DNA from: Alishewanella metallidurans
GTDB lineage: Bacteria; Pseudomonadota; Gammaproteobacteria; Enterobacterales; Alteromonadaceae
NCBI RefSeq assembly: GCF_036983985.1
Contig: NZ_JALAHQ010000001.1
Span: 930,001-994,000 of the forward strand
Length of the DNA stretch: 64,000 nt
Direction: 5' to 3'
Shown piece after piece: positions 26,201 to 36,463 of the stretch (position 1 is its first letter; each line of letters starts with the position of its first letter). The notes under the pieces were generated by a model. That model was not told where the DNA came from. It saw nothing but the letters and a program-made list of their open reading frames with translations, and did not search any database. The position numbers and the translations under genes are program-made.

Positions 26201-27955
26201 TTAATGTTGTTGGCTATTTAAGGTGTTTAGTGTTGCGGCTAAGCTTTTTAGTAAGCTTTGATTTTGGCTAACCACAGCGTTAATTTCGCTAGCCGACTGA
26301 CCCGCTTTCAATGCCAAGGTACGTACTTCATCAGCTACTACCGAAAAGCCTCTACCGGCGTCGCCAGCACGGGCCGCTTCAATAGCGGCATTTAGTGCCA
26401 ACAAGTTAGTTTGATCAGCAATAGTATTAATGGTTGAAACAATATTATTAATACTAGCGCCTGATTCTAATAGCTTAGTCATCACCACTTCCGATTGCTT
26501 AACTACGCTAATACGCTCGGTAATATCAGTACCGTACATAATAATTTTACTAACGTTATCATACACATCTTTTACTGCGGTAAGGGTAGTGCCAAACCAA
26601 ATATCTCGTTTATCAACACTCAGCTTTAAATCGATATCTACCGTTTTACCCTGCAGTAAGGCGGCTTTTTGTGGTTCAGTTAATAGTGTGGTCCAGCTGG
26701 GGATCGCCTGTTCAAAACGCTGCTGCATAAAACCTAATGTTTTACTGGGGTAATTATTAGCTTGAATAAATACACCGGCTTTATCCCATTCTACTAACAA
26801 TTGTGACTGACTAATGGTGCTAAGCCGAGTTTCAAAGTCTAAGGCATTGGTTTTTACGGTAGTAATATCGGCCATTATGGCAATAAAACCAAGGTGTTTA
26901 CCCTTAGCATCAAATACTGGGTTGCTGGTAACAGAAACCCACAATGGCGAACCATTTTTTCTATATATTTCAACCTCATCATAAAACGCATTCGGTGCAT
27001 TTAGTTCAGCAGTAATACGCTTTGTGGTGTCGGGATGGGTTTTAGCGCCAACCAAAAAGTTTTTTGGGCTACAACCCATAATTTCAGCGGCATCGTAACC
27101 CGTCATTTTAGAAAAGCCGCGGTTTACGTACTGTATTTCGCGGTTTGGGGTAGTAATAATGACTGCATTATCGGTTTCATTAGCTACCATCGACAGTAAG
27201 CGAAACTCAGCACGTTGCTGTACTTCTACGCTAATGTCATTGGCAAATTTAATAATTTTAATAACCTTGCCATCAGGCGTTTTTATCGGGTTGTATGTAG
27301 CATGGATCCACACTTCTTTATTATGTTTACCAAGGCGTAAGTACTCTGCAGTTTGATATTCACCAGCGCGCAACTTTTGCCAAAATTGCTGATATGCATT
27401 ACTGTTTGCTTCAGTGTCAGAAACAAAAATTCGGTGATGCTTGCCTTTAATTTCAGCCAGTTGGTAATCGACTAGGTGAAGAAAATTTTCATTAGCATCA
27501 ATAATAGAGCCATCAAGTTCAAACTCGATAATGGCTTGGGCTTTATGTATGGCGCGTATTTGTGATTCTAAATTTGCCCGTGCCAGTACTTGCTGCGTAA
27601 TATCGGTAGCAAATTTAATTACTTGCTCAACTTTGCCGTTTTTTACAACTGGCGTATAGGTCGCATGGATCCAGACATCATTGCCCGCTTTTGTTTTGCG
27701 TCTGAATTCGGCGGTGCTTGAGACGCCGGCACGAAGTTGCTGCCAAAATGATTTATAGGAATCAGTTTTAGCATCCTTAGAGCCGACAAATATACTATGG
27801 TGTTTACCCACCACCTCGTTACGGCTATAGCCTAAAAGTGTAAGAAAATTATCATTTACGGATTGAACAATACCGTCTAACGAAAATTGAATAACGGCTT
27901 GGGTAGTATTAATAGCTGTGATGATATTGCCAGCATTTGAAGAAAAACTGAACAT
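26201..27955 (-). CDS. Soluble PAS-domain methyl-accepting chemotaxis protein (BdlA-like)
   Basis: A 584-residue cytoplasmic receptor with no membrane helix. It has four PAS domains in a row (about residues 10-115, 130-240, 250-365, 370-480). The first two are near-duplicates, each with GKHH(S/R)IFV and VWIHATY(T/N)P. The end holds the chemoreceptor signalling tip, TIADQTNLLALNAAIEAARA then GRGFSVVADEVRTLA. Only ~100 residues remain for the signalling domain, so the returning arm of the coiled coil is short. It likely senses redox or oxygen through a PAS-bound cofactor, as Aer or BdlA do. The ATG follows GAGAG. Confidence 0.88.
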   Translation of the reverse strand: MFSFSSNAGNIITAINTTQAVIQFSLDGIVQSVNDNFLTLLGYSRNEVVGKHHSIFVGSKDAKTDSYKSFWQQLRAGVSSTAEFRRKTKAGNDVWIHATYTPVVKNGKVEQVIKFATDITQQVLARANLESQIRAIHKAQAIIEFELDGSIIDANENFLHLVDYQLAEIKGKHHRIFVSDTEANSNAYQQFWQKLRAGEYQTAEYLRLGKHNKEVWIHATYNPIKTPDGKVIKIIKFANDISVEVQQRAEFRLLSMVANETDNAVIITTPNREIQYVNRGFSKMTGYDAAEIMGCSPKNFLVGAKTHPDTTKRITAELNAPNAFYDEVEIYRKNGSPLWVSVTSNPVFDAKGKHLGFIAIMADITTVKTNALDFETRLSTISQSQLLVEWDKAGVFIQANNYPSKTLGFMQQRFEQAIPSWTTLLTEPQKAALLQGKTVDIDLKLSVDKRDIWFGTTLTAVKDVYDNVSKIIMYGTDITERISVVKQSEVVMTKLLESGASINNIVSTINTIADQTNLLALNAAIEAARAGDAGRGFSVVADEVRTLALKAGQSASEINAVVSQNQSLLKSLAATLNTLNSQQH

Positions 27956-28224
27956 AGGCGTTCTCTCTAAGTTGTGACCTTATTAAAGCTAGTAAGTGGT
28001 TGTTGATTACGCAAATTTTTTCTACTTTTCATATATCTAAAGCATTTGAGTAGGAAGAGTTGTGGTTGAAAGCTGCTATAATTCATCAGTGATTAACATT
28101 TGCCGTTTATACTGGCTGCGGCTACAGCGCGGCTAAGTTGTTAAGGTAAGTTGTTTAAACAAATTAGCGAAATACAATAAAGTATCATAAGAAAGCATCT
28201 ATTTTGACAATACAAGGATAGTTT

Positions 28225-31200
28225 ATGCCTGGTTCAGCGTCTTTTCTTAATAAAGTTTTTGGTTCGGTAAATTGGACTGCACCCCATTGGCTACAGCGGC
28301 TTAACTATCAGGCGAAACAGCAACCTATTAAGTTTTGGGGTGGCTTTGTATTGTTAATTACCATGATAGGCGTTGGAATAGGTGGTTATTACTATTATCA
28401 GCATTTACCTAAACCGTTGCAGGTAGTGGCGAGCGTACACGGCCCTGAATTAGGCGATTATCAAGACGATGTGGAACAACCAACTTCGGTTACGCTAACC
28501 TTTGACTACGATTACGACACAGGCAGCCGCCAAATTATGCCGGTTACGGCACTGTCAGCTGCGCGTTTAGATTTAATTGGCGAGGTGTTAACCGATGGTG
28601 TGACTATTAGCCCCGCTATTGCCGGTAAATGGTTATGGCAAGATGAAAACAGCTTGAGCTTTACCCCCGAGCAAGCGTGGCCAGCAGGACAGCAATATCA
28701 GGTAACACTGAATAAAAGTATTTTTGCTAACGATATTAATTTAAGCAAGCAGCAATACCGTATTGATAGCCAACCGCTAACGGCAGAAATTAATCGCTTG
28801 CGCTTTTATCAACACCCGACCGAGCCGAGCACGCGTCAGGTGGTGGCCACGTTAAACTTTAGTCACCCAGTATTGCTTGACAGTGTGAAAAAACAATTAT
28901 CGATGCTGATGCGTACCAGTGACAGCCATAAAACTAGTAAAGCGCAAAGCCTCGACTTTACCTTAACTGCCGATAAAACCAACCGCGAGTTTTACCTGCA
29001 GTCTGTGCCGTTAACCTTGCCAGAACGTGAGCAATATTTAACGGTATTATTAAACGCTAAGGTTACCGCGTTGCAAGGTGATGGCAAAACCACCGAGCAA
29101 CAAAGCGAGCAGCTACTGGTACCTGATAAAAGCAGCTTTTTAAAAGTGGATGAAATACGCACTGACATTATTCGCACGCCAGAGCTAGAGCCCGAGCAAA
29201 TGCTGCTGCTTAGTTTTACCGATCGTATTAGCCGGCAAGAACTGCAACAAAAACTGAAGTTATATGTATTACCTAAGCACCCAAAGCGTAACTCAAATTA
29301 CTGGGCCGTGGGTGAAGTAAATAGTACCGTGTTGCAACAAGCCAATTTGCAGCAATTTGAGCTAATGCCAACCCCAGAGCAGCACAGTAATGGCTTTAGT
29401 ATTAAGCTAGATTTGCCTGAAGGAGCCAGCGTATTTGTTAGTGTGCCTAAAGGGTTACGGTCGGTTAGCGATTTTACGCTAGCTAATGAATACCGCGACG
29501 TTATTAGAGCACCAGAATATCCTAAAGAAGCGCGGGTAGTAGGTGAAGGCGCCATGCTTACGCTAAGTGGTGAGCAAAAGCTGCAGTTGCTAAGCCGTGG
29601 CGTAAAAGGGGTAAAGGTAAAGCTATTTAAATTATTACCGGATCAGCTTAATCATTTTATTAGCCAAACCGGTGGTGATATCAGCCAGCCTTATTTTAAT
29701 AGCTATGGCTTTGATGAAACCAACATTAGTAGTGTGTTTGAAAAAACCTTTAGCTTAGCCAATAGCCATGCAAAACAAGCTAATTACTTAGCCTTAGAGT
29801 TAAAACCTTATTTAGCTAAAGCTGGCATGGGCATGTTTGTTATTCAGTTGTCTGAATTTGATCCTAAGCACCCAGAGGATGAGGGCTCACAGTTAGATAA
29901 ACGCGTGGTCTTAGTCACCGACTTGGGCTTATTGGTTAAGCACAATGCCGATAGCTCACAACAAGTATTTGTTATGTCGGTAGCCAATGGCAAACCGGTA
30001 GCCGATGCTAAGGTTGAGTTACTGGGTAAAAATGGCGTGCCAGTACTTAGCGGTACAACTGATGCACAGGGCTCGTTACTGCTAGGTAAAACTACCGGCC
30101 TTAAGCGTGAGCGCGAACCTGTGGTGTATTTAGTTAGTGCCAACCAAGCCGGCATTAGCGACAGCAGCTTTATACCTTATGACAGATACAGCCGCCAGCT
30201 TGATTACTCTAAGTTTAATACCGATGGCCGTTATCAAGATGAGCAAACTGCCAAGGCGCTTAGTGCCTATATGTTTAGCGATCGTGGCATTTATCGCCCG
30301 GGTGAACAGGTGCAATTAGCGGCTATTATTCGCCATAACGACTTGTCATTAGCCGAGCAAAAGCTGCCATTAAAAATACAGGTGCAGGGGCCGCGCGGTA
30401 CCACATTTTGGCAACAGAATTTCAGCTTAACTGAACGTGGTATGCACACTTTTAGTTTGGACACTGAGCCTAGCACCGACACCGGTAACTATAACGCCAG
30501 CATCAGTTTGTTAGACAGTAAAGGTAACGCTAAGCAATATTTGGGTTCGGTAGATTTTTCCGTTGAAGAATTCCAACCCGACACGCTGAAAATTAGCAGC
30601 AGCTTTAACCAAAGCGGTAAGGGCTGGTTAGCGCCAGAAAACTTACAAGCAAATATACAACTAGATAACCTGTTTGGTACGCCGGCGCAGCAGCGCAGAG
30701 TAACCGCCAAGTTTGAATTAATTCCTGCCAGCTTTAGCTTTACTGAATATCCCGAGTATCGTTTTATTGCGCCACAAGACGACAATATTAAAACCACGCG
30801 AATTAAACAAGACCTAGACGAACAGCAAACCGATGCCGATGGTAAAGCCAGTTTTGTCCTACCGTTAGAGCAATACAGCGGCGGTACTTATCGCTTAATG
30901 CTAACCAGCGAGGGCTTTGAAAGTGGCGGTGGTAAAAGTGTGCGCAGTATGAGTAGCGCCTTGTTATCACCGCTAAGTGCGCTTATCGGCGTTAAAAGTG
31001 ATGGTGAGCTAAGTTATTTGAAAAAACAACAAAGCCGCAGTTTAGCGTTTATCGCCATTAATAATGCGTTACAGCAAATAACCTTAGATAACTTAAGCCT
31101 GAAGCTAGTAGAAAAACGCGCGCTGTCTAGCTTAGTAAAACAAAACGATGGTACTTATCAGTATCAAAGCATAGTGCAAGATATTACCGTATCTGAAACG

Positions 31201-34041
31201 CCATTTAGTATTGCCGCAGTGGGCACCCCTTATCAGTTACCCACCGACAACGCCGGTGATTTTGAATTGCAGCTAAGCCAAGACGGACAGCTAATGGGTA
31301 AAGTGGCTTTTAGCGTAATTGGCGCAGGTAACATTAGCGCGATGCTTGAGAAAAACGCCGCCCTAAGTGTGCGTTTAGATAAAAGTGATTATAAAGCTGG
31401 CGATTGGATAGAACTTAACATTACCGCGCCTTACACCGGTGCGGGTTTAATTAGCATTGAAAGTGACAAGGTACATGGTTTTAGCTGGTTTACTGCTGAC
31501 ACTACCAGCAGCATACAGCGTATTCGTTTACCAGAGGGCATAGAAGGTAATGCCTATATTAACGTTAGCTTTGTTCGCGGTGTTGATTCTGATGCGCTGT
31601 TTGTTAGCCCACTCAGTTATGCTGTGGTGCCGTTTAATATCGACCGTAGCAAGCGCCAATTAGCTATTAGCTTAGTAGTGCCAGAAGAAGTGCGGCCAGG
31701 TAAAACCTTTACTATCGGCTATAAAACTGATCGCCCAGCCGATTTACTGCTTTACGGTGTAGATGAAGGTATTTTGCAGGTCGCGGCTTATAAGCTTCCG
31801 GATCCGCTGTCGCATTACCTGCAAAAACGGGCACTGCAAGTACGTAGCTTGCAAATGCTTGACCTTATATTGCCAGAATTTAATGCCTTACAACGCCAGC
31901 GCGCCGGTATCGGTGGTGACACTGAACGCATGGCGATGGCAGGTATGATGCTAAATAAAAACCTGAACCCCTTTGCGCGTAGAGCCGAGCAACCAGGCGT
32001 GTTTTGGTTAGGTAAGGTAAAAGCTGATACTGAACTTAACACCGCGCAAGTAAGCGTACCGGCTAGCTTTAGCGGCAACCTTAAAGTAATGGCGGTAGCG
32101 GTAAGCGAACAAGCGCTAGCGGCAACCAGTAAAGATTTACGCGTGCGTGGCCCCTTTGTGTTAACACCTGAAGTATTAACCAGCGCTGCGCCAGGTGATG
32201 AGTTTGAGGTTAGTGTTGCCGTAGCCAATGGTGTTAAAGGCTCGGGTAAAGATGCGGCTATTACGGTGCAGTTAAACTTGCCTGCTAATTTAACGGCAAT
32301 AGGCGAGATTAAACAGACATTAAACATAAGCGAAAATAGCGAGAAAAGTGTGCATTTCCGCGTAAAAGCGGGTGAGCAGCCCGGCGAGGCTAGTATTGGC
32401 TTTAGTGCTCGCTATCAAGAGGATGAACTACTCGAAGAAGCTAATCGCAATGTGAGTTTAAGCATTCGTCCTGCCAGCAATTATCAATCAACACTGCATG
32501 CGGGTTATGCCAATAACGGGCCGGTAAAGCTAAATACTCGTATGGGTTTATATCCCGAATTTGCTGAGTTAAATGTTATCGCGTCGGCTAACCCGTTGGT
32601 ATTGGCTGACGGCTTTACCAATTATTTAGCGCAATACCCGCACGGTTGCACCGAGCAAGTTGTGTCGCAAGTTTTTCCTTGGATCGGTTTAGTGCAACAA
32701 CCATCGTATCAAGCACAATGGCCGCAGCTTAATGAGAAATTTGCCGTACTGATACAAAACTTAGCGCAACGGCAACAAAGTGATGGCGGCTTTAGCTTCT
32801 GGCCGGGAGGCTACACCAGTGCTGATTTCCCTAGCATTTATGTCATGCATTTCTTGCTAGAAGCCCGTGAGCAAGGCTTAGCCGTGCCAGATTATATGTA
32901 TCAGCAAGGGCTTGAGTATTTGCTTAATGTTGCGCGGTTAAGTGGTGCCAACTTATATCAGGCTAGGTTACGCGCTAACGCTATTTATTTGCTAACCAGC
33001 AGCGGTGTTGTAACTACCAACTATTTGGTTGAGTTACATGAACGCCTAGAAAAGCAGCATAAACAGGCATGGCAAGGTGATATTACCGCTATTTATATGG
33101 CAGCCAGTTACCAGTTGCTACAAAAGCCTGAGTTAGCTCAGGGCTTATTGTCTAGTTATCGGTTAGGCAAGGTATCAACCTTGCAACACGATTATTTAGC
33201 GCGCATTGCTGCACCGTTGCCGCCCTTTGCTAACCCTGAGTTTCAGTCGCAGCTGAGTTTAGACGCGCAGTATGTGTATCTATTGGCAAACCACTTTAGT
33301 GATAAGGCGAAAGCCTTAGATGGCAAGCAAATTTTGCAACTGCTGCAGCCGGTATTTGATGGCCAGTACAATACGATATCTACCGCCTATTCGGTATTAG
33401 CGCTGGCGGCATACAGTAAATTACAACCTAATATTGATGACGCATCGGTAGCGTTTTATCAGTTAGATGGCAAAGGTGAGCGAAGTCAGCTAGCCCTAGC
33501 TGATAATAAAACGGCGATGCCAAGTGCGGCCTTTAATGTTGCCGCTGAGCAGATCGTCATTGAAAGCCAGCAGCAGTTATTTTATGCCGTAAACGAAGCA
33601 GGTTTTGCTAAGCAACCCGCAACTAAAGCGGTAGCTAATCAGTTAGAAGTGGTACGTGATTACCTAAATGCAGAGGGTAAGGTAGTAACGACGGCCAAAC
33701 AAGGCGAGGAATTAACCGTGCGCTTACGTGTGCGCAGTTTAACTGATACTTGGCATAACAACGTCGCGGTAATTGACTTACTGCCTGCTGGGTTTAGTGT
33801 AGTACGCAGCTCAGTTGCCAGGCAGCAACATGGCTGGCGCGCCGATTATATTGATATTCGCGAAGACCGTATTGTTTACTTTGCGCCGTTTGGTCCGAAA
33901 ATGACCGAGCTGACTTATCAAGTAAAGGTAACCGCAGCCGGTAATTTTGTCATCCCAACGGTGCATGCAGAATCAATGTACGATCGTTCTGTCAACGCGA
34001 ATACGGCCGCTGGGCGGTTCGTGGTAAGCCCGGCACACTAG
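28225..34041 (+). CDS. Bacterial alpha-2-macroglobulin (YfhM type, thioester-containing)
   Basis: A 1938-residue protein with an N-terminal membrane anchor (about residues 35-58, FWGGFVLLITMIGVGIGGYY) in place of the lipobox of E. coli YfhM. The periplasmic part holds a series of macroglobulin domains. The thioester motif PHGCTEQ lies in the later part (Cys1475-Gln1478), followed by the alpha/alpha toroid (SDGGFSFWPGG) and a receptor-like C-terminal domain. It traps foreign proteases that cross the outer membrane. It lies 14 bases before pbpC, the usual partner, which repairs the cell wall. AAGGA lies 8 bases before the ATG. Confidence 0.95.
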   Translation: MPGSASFLNKVFGSVNWTAPHWLQRLNYQAKQQPIKFWGGFVLLITMIGVGIGGYYYYQHLPKPLQVVASVHGPELGDYQDDVEQPTSVTLTFDYDYDTGSRQIMPVTALSAARLDLIGEVLTDGVTISPAIAGKWLWQDENSLSFTPEQAWPAGQQYQVTLNKSIFANDINLSKQQYRIDSQPLTAEINRLRFYQHPTEPSTRQVVATLNFSHPVLLDSVKKQLSMLMRTSDSHKTSKAQSLDFTLTADKTNREFYLQSVPLTLPEREQYLTVLLNAKVTALQGDGKTTEQQSEQLLVPDKSSFLKVDEIRTDIIRTPELEPEQMLLLSFTDRISRQELQQKLKLYVLPKHPKRNSNYWAVGEVNSTVLQQANLQQFELMPTPEQHSNGFSIKLDLPEGASVFVSVPKGLRSVSDFTLANEYRDVIRAPEYPKEARVVGEGAMLTLSGEQKLQLLSRGVKGVKVKLFKLLPDQLNHFISQTGGDISQPYFNSYGFDETNISSVFEKTFSLANSHAKQANYLALELKPYLAKAGMGMFVIQLSEFDPKHPEDEGSQLDKRVVLVTDLGLLVKHNADSSQQVFVMSVANGKPVADAKVELLGKNGVPVLSGTTDAQGSLLLGKTTGLKREREPVVYLVSANQAGISDSSFIPYDRYSRQLDYSKFNTDGRYQDEQTAKALSAYMFSDRGIYRPGEQVQLAAIIRHNDLSLAEQKLPLKIQVQGPRGTTFWQQNFSLTERGMHTFSLDTEPSTDTGNYNASISLLDSKGNAKQYLGSVDFSVEEFQPDTLKISSSFNQSGKGWLAPENLQANIQLDNLFGTPAQQRRVTAKFELIPASFSFTEYPEYRFIAPQDDNIKTTRIKQDLDEQQTDADGKASFVLPLEQYSGGTYRLMLTSEGFESGGGKSVRSMSSALLSPLSALIGVKSDGELSYLKKQQSRSLAFIAINNALQQITLDNLSLKLVEKRALSSLVKQNDGTYQYQSIVQDITVSETPFSIAAVGTPYQLPTDNAGDFELQLSQDGQLMGKVAFSVIGAGNISAMLEKNAALSVRLDKSDYKAGDWIELNITAPYTGAGLISIESDKVHGFSWFTADTTSSIQRIRLPEGIEGNAYINVSFVRGVDSDALFVSPLSYAVVPFNIDRSKRQLAISLVVPEEVRPGKTFTIGYKTDRPADLLLYGVDEGILQVAAYKLPDPLSHYLQKRALQVRSLQMLDLILPEFNALQRQRAGIGGDTERMAMAGMMLNKNLNPFARRAEQPGVFWLGKVKADTELNTAQVSVPASFSGNLKVMAVAVSEQALAATSKDLRVRGPFVLTPEVLTSAAPGDEFEVSVAVANGVKGSGKDAAITVQLNLPANLTAIGEIKQTLNISENSEKSVHFRVKAGEQPGEASIGFSARYQEDELLEEANRNVSLSIRPASNYQSTLHAGYANNGPVKLNTRMGLYPEFAELNVIASANPLVLADGFTNYLAQYPHGCTEQVVSQVFPWIGLVQQPSYQAQWPQLNEKFAVLIQNLAQRQQSDGGFSFWPGGYTSADFPSIYVMHFLLEAREQGLAVPDYMYQQGLEYLLNVARLSGANLYQARLRANAIYLLTSSGVVTTNYLVELHERLEKQHKQAWQGDITAIYMAASYQLLQKPELAQGLLSSYRLGKVSTLQHDYLARIAAPLPPFANPEFQSQLSLDAQYVYLLANHFSDKAKALDGKQILQLLQPVFDGQYNTISTAYSVLALAAYSKLQPNIDDASVAFYQLDGKGERSQLALADNKTAMPSAAFNVAAEQIVIESQQQLFYAVNEAGFAKQPATKAVANQLEVVRDYLNAEGKVVTTAKQGEELTVRLRVRSLTDTWHNNVAVIDLLPAGFSVVRSSVARQQHGWRADYIDIREDRIVYFAPFGPKMTELTYQVKVTAAGNFVIPTVHAESMYDRSVNANTAAGRFVVSPAH

Positions 34042-34055
34042 ATGTTATTAACAGT

Positions 34056-36395
34056 ATGGCCATGTTAAAGCGTAAATGGGTGCAAGCGTTATTAATTGCA
34101 CCCGTGCTATTACTGCTAGCGGGGTTACTGGCGTTACTGCTAACGCCTAAGCCCCAGCTCTATCCGCATTATCAACAAGCGAGCGCCTATTTTGCCACTA
34201 ATGGTCGGTTGCTTAGCTTGCGCTTAGCTGCTGATGAGCGTTATCGTTTGCGGGTAGCACTTAGTGATATTGCACCTGAGTTACAACAAGCCACCTTGTT
34301 GTATGAAGACCGCCAGTTTTATCAGCATATTGGTGTCGACTTTTTAGCGGTAGGCCGTGCCTTTTGGCAAAGCATTATTAAAAGTGGCCGTCGCCAAGGC
34401 GCGTCAACAATTAGTATGCAGTTAGCAAGGTTACGGTTTCAGCTAAACACCTCTAACTTTAGCGGTAAACTGCAACAGCTGTTTTACGCGTTATGTTTAG
34501 AGTGGCACTACAGTAAAGATGATATTTTAGAGGCCTATTTTAATTACGCGCCCTATGGCGGTAATATTGAAGGAGTAGAAGCCGCAAGCTTAATTTACTT
34601 TGGTAAAGAAGCATCACGACTAACCTTACCAGAAGCCTTAGCGCTGAGTGTCATTCCACAAAACCCCAATTTACGTAGCCCACTAAGTAAGCAAGGTCAG
34701 CAACAACTTGAACTAGCGCGTCAGCGTTTAATTAACCTATGGCTAGAACATAAACAGAATACAGCACTAAGTAGCAGTAATACCAAGCGTTTAGCTTTAC
34801 CGCTAAGCTATTTTACCCGCGCTGATATCCCTTTTAACACACCACATTTTATTAACCAACTGCTGGCTCAGCATCATACTGAAGGCCGGTTTTATACCAG
34901 TATTGAACATGATTTACAGCAACGGATACAGCGTCAGGTTAGGGCGTATTTAACCCGTCATAGCGATAAGGGATTTACTAACGCCAGTGTATTATTGGTA
35001 AAACGAAGCACCTTACAAGTGCAAGCTTGGCTAGGCTCGGCCGACTTTGATAACACTGAGATTTTCGGTCAGGTCGATGGCGTTACGGCAGCACGCTCGC
35101 CAGGCTCGGCATTAAAACCCTTTGTCTATGCGTTAGCATTGCAACAAGGCATTATTCATCCACAAAGCTTACTTAGTGATTTACCTCGGCGCTATGGCAG
35201 CTTTAACCCCGAAAACTTTGACCGCCAGTTTTCAGGGCCTATTACCGCAACTGATGCGCTAATTAATAGTCGAAATTTACCTGCGGTGCAGCTACAAGCA
35301 AGGTTAAGCCACCCTGATTTTTACCAGTGGTTAAAACAAGCGGGAGTGCCACTGGCCAAAAGTGCGGACTATTATGGTTTAGCCTTAGTGCTTGGCGGTA
35401 TGGAAATAAGTATGGCGCAGTTAGTGCAGCTTTACGCCATGCTGGGCAATTCTGGCAACTGGCAACCTCTAACTTGGCAAGCCGAGCATAAAGCGCAGGC
35501 CACAAGCCAGCAATTTTTAAGCCCTGAAGCTGCATTTTTAACGCTAGATATGCTGCGACAACTGCCAAAACCACAGGCGAGTTTAGTGCAACAGTTAACA
35601 GAAAGTGCCCCTGTTGCTTGGAAGACAGGTACTTCCTATGCGTTTCGTGATGCCTGGTCTATTGGTTTAAGCGGTGATTATGTGCTCGCCGTATGGTTGG
35701 GTAACTTTGATGGTAGCAGTAATCCCAATTTAGTGGGGCGCAGTGCTGCCGGGCCATTATTATTTGAATTGCTGGCGTTATTACCCGAACAGCCCGAGCT
35801 TAATCAGCGGTTGTTTACCCCTTCAAGCAAATTGAATGTTAAACAGGTTGCCCTGTGTAGTCGTAGTGGTGACTTGCCAAATAAGTATTGTCCGCAAACA
35901 CAACTAGGTTGGTTTATACCCGGAGTGTCGCCAATTAAGTTGTCTGATGTACATCGTGCGGTGCCAATATTTACTAATACAGGCTTGCGAGCTTGTTGGC
36001 ACCAGCCACCTAAAACCCAGCTTAAGGTATTTGAATTTTGGCCATCTGATATTGCTAAGGCCTATCAGTTATCAGGTGTGGTGTTGGCACAACCACCGGC
36101 TTATCAACAGGCTTGTATTAACCAGCCTATAGTGTCACAGCAGAGCCCACAAATTCGTTCGCCACAAAAATATGTTACTTATCAGCTAGGTAAAATAACT
36201 GAACAACAACAAATTGCTTTGCAAGCCAGTTTTGATGGTGCGGTAACTCAAGCGCACTGGTTTATTGATAATCGCTATCTGGGTGCAGTTGCACCAGGTG
36301 AAACACTATTTTGGCAAGGCGAGGTGGGGCAGTTTCAGCTGCGGGTCGTAGATAACCTAGGTGGTGTAGCCAGCCAGTATTTATCGATAGAATAA
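34056..36395 (+). CDS. pbpC: Penicillin-binding protein 1C
   Basis: A 779-residue bifunctional peptidoglycan synthase. A membrane helix (residues 10-31) precedes the glycosyltransferase domain with YEDRQFYQHIGVDF and GASTISMQLARL. The transpeptidase domain has the SxxK motif in SPGSALKP (Ser351, Lys354), SRN, and KTGTSYAFRDAWSIG. A C-terminal BiPBP_C domain follows (about 690-779). It pairs with the upstream alpha-2-macroglobulin. No clear ribosome site precedes the ATG at 34056 (a second ATG comes two codons later), so translation may depend on coupling. Confidence 0.95.
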   Translation: MAMLKRKWVQALLIAPVLLLLAGLLALLLTPKPQLYPHYQQASAYFATNGRLLSLRLAADERYRLRVALSDIAPELQQATLLYEDRQFYQHIGVDFLAVGRAFWQSIIKSGRRQGASTISMQLARLRFQLNTSNFSGKLQQLFYALCLEWHYSKDDILEAYFNYAPYGGNIEGVEAASLIYFGKEASRLTLPEALALSVIPQNPNLRSPLSKQGQQQLELARQRLINLWLEHKQNTALSSSNTKRLALPLSYFTRADIPFNTPHFINQLLAQHHTEGRFYTSIEHDLQQRIQRQVRAYLTRHSDKGFTNASVLLVKRSTLQVQAWLGSADFDNTEIFGQVDGVTAARSPGSALKPFVYALALQQGIIHPQSLLSDLPRRYGSFNPENFDRQFSGPITATDALINSRNLPAVQLQARLSHPDFYQWLKQAGVPLAKSADYYGLALVLGGMEISMAQLVQLYAMLGNSGNWQPLTWQAEHKAQATSQQFLSPEAAFLTLDMLRQLPKPQASLVQQLTESAPVAWKTGTSYAFRDAWSIGLSGDYVLAVWLGNFDGSSNPNLVGRSAAGPLLFELLALLPEQPELNQRLFTPSSKLNVKQVALCSRSGDLPNKYCPQTQLGWFIPGVSPIKLSDVHRAVPIFTNTGLRACWHQPPKTQLKVFEFWPSDIAKAYQLSGVVLAQPPAYQQACINQPIVSQQSPQIRSPQKYVTYQLGKITEQQQIALQASFDGAVTQAHWFIDNRYLGAVAPGETLFWQGEVGQFQLRVVDNLGGVASQYLSIE

Positions 36396-36463
36396 GTTAA
36401 TTTTTGCTGCGTGATTATAAAAAGCTGCGTTAAAATAACGGCTGAATATAATCAGGCCATTGT

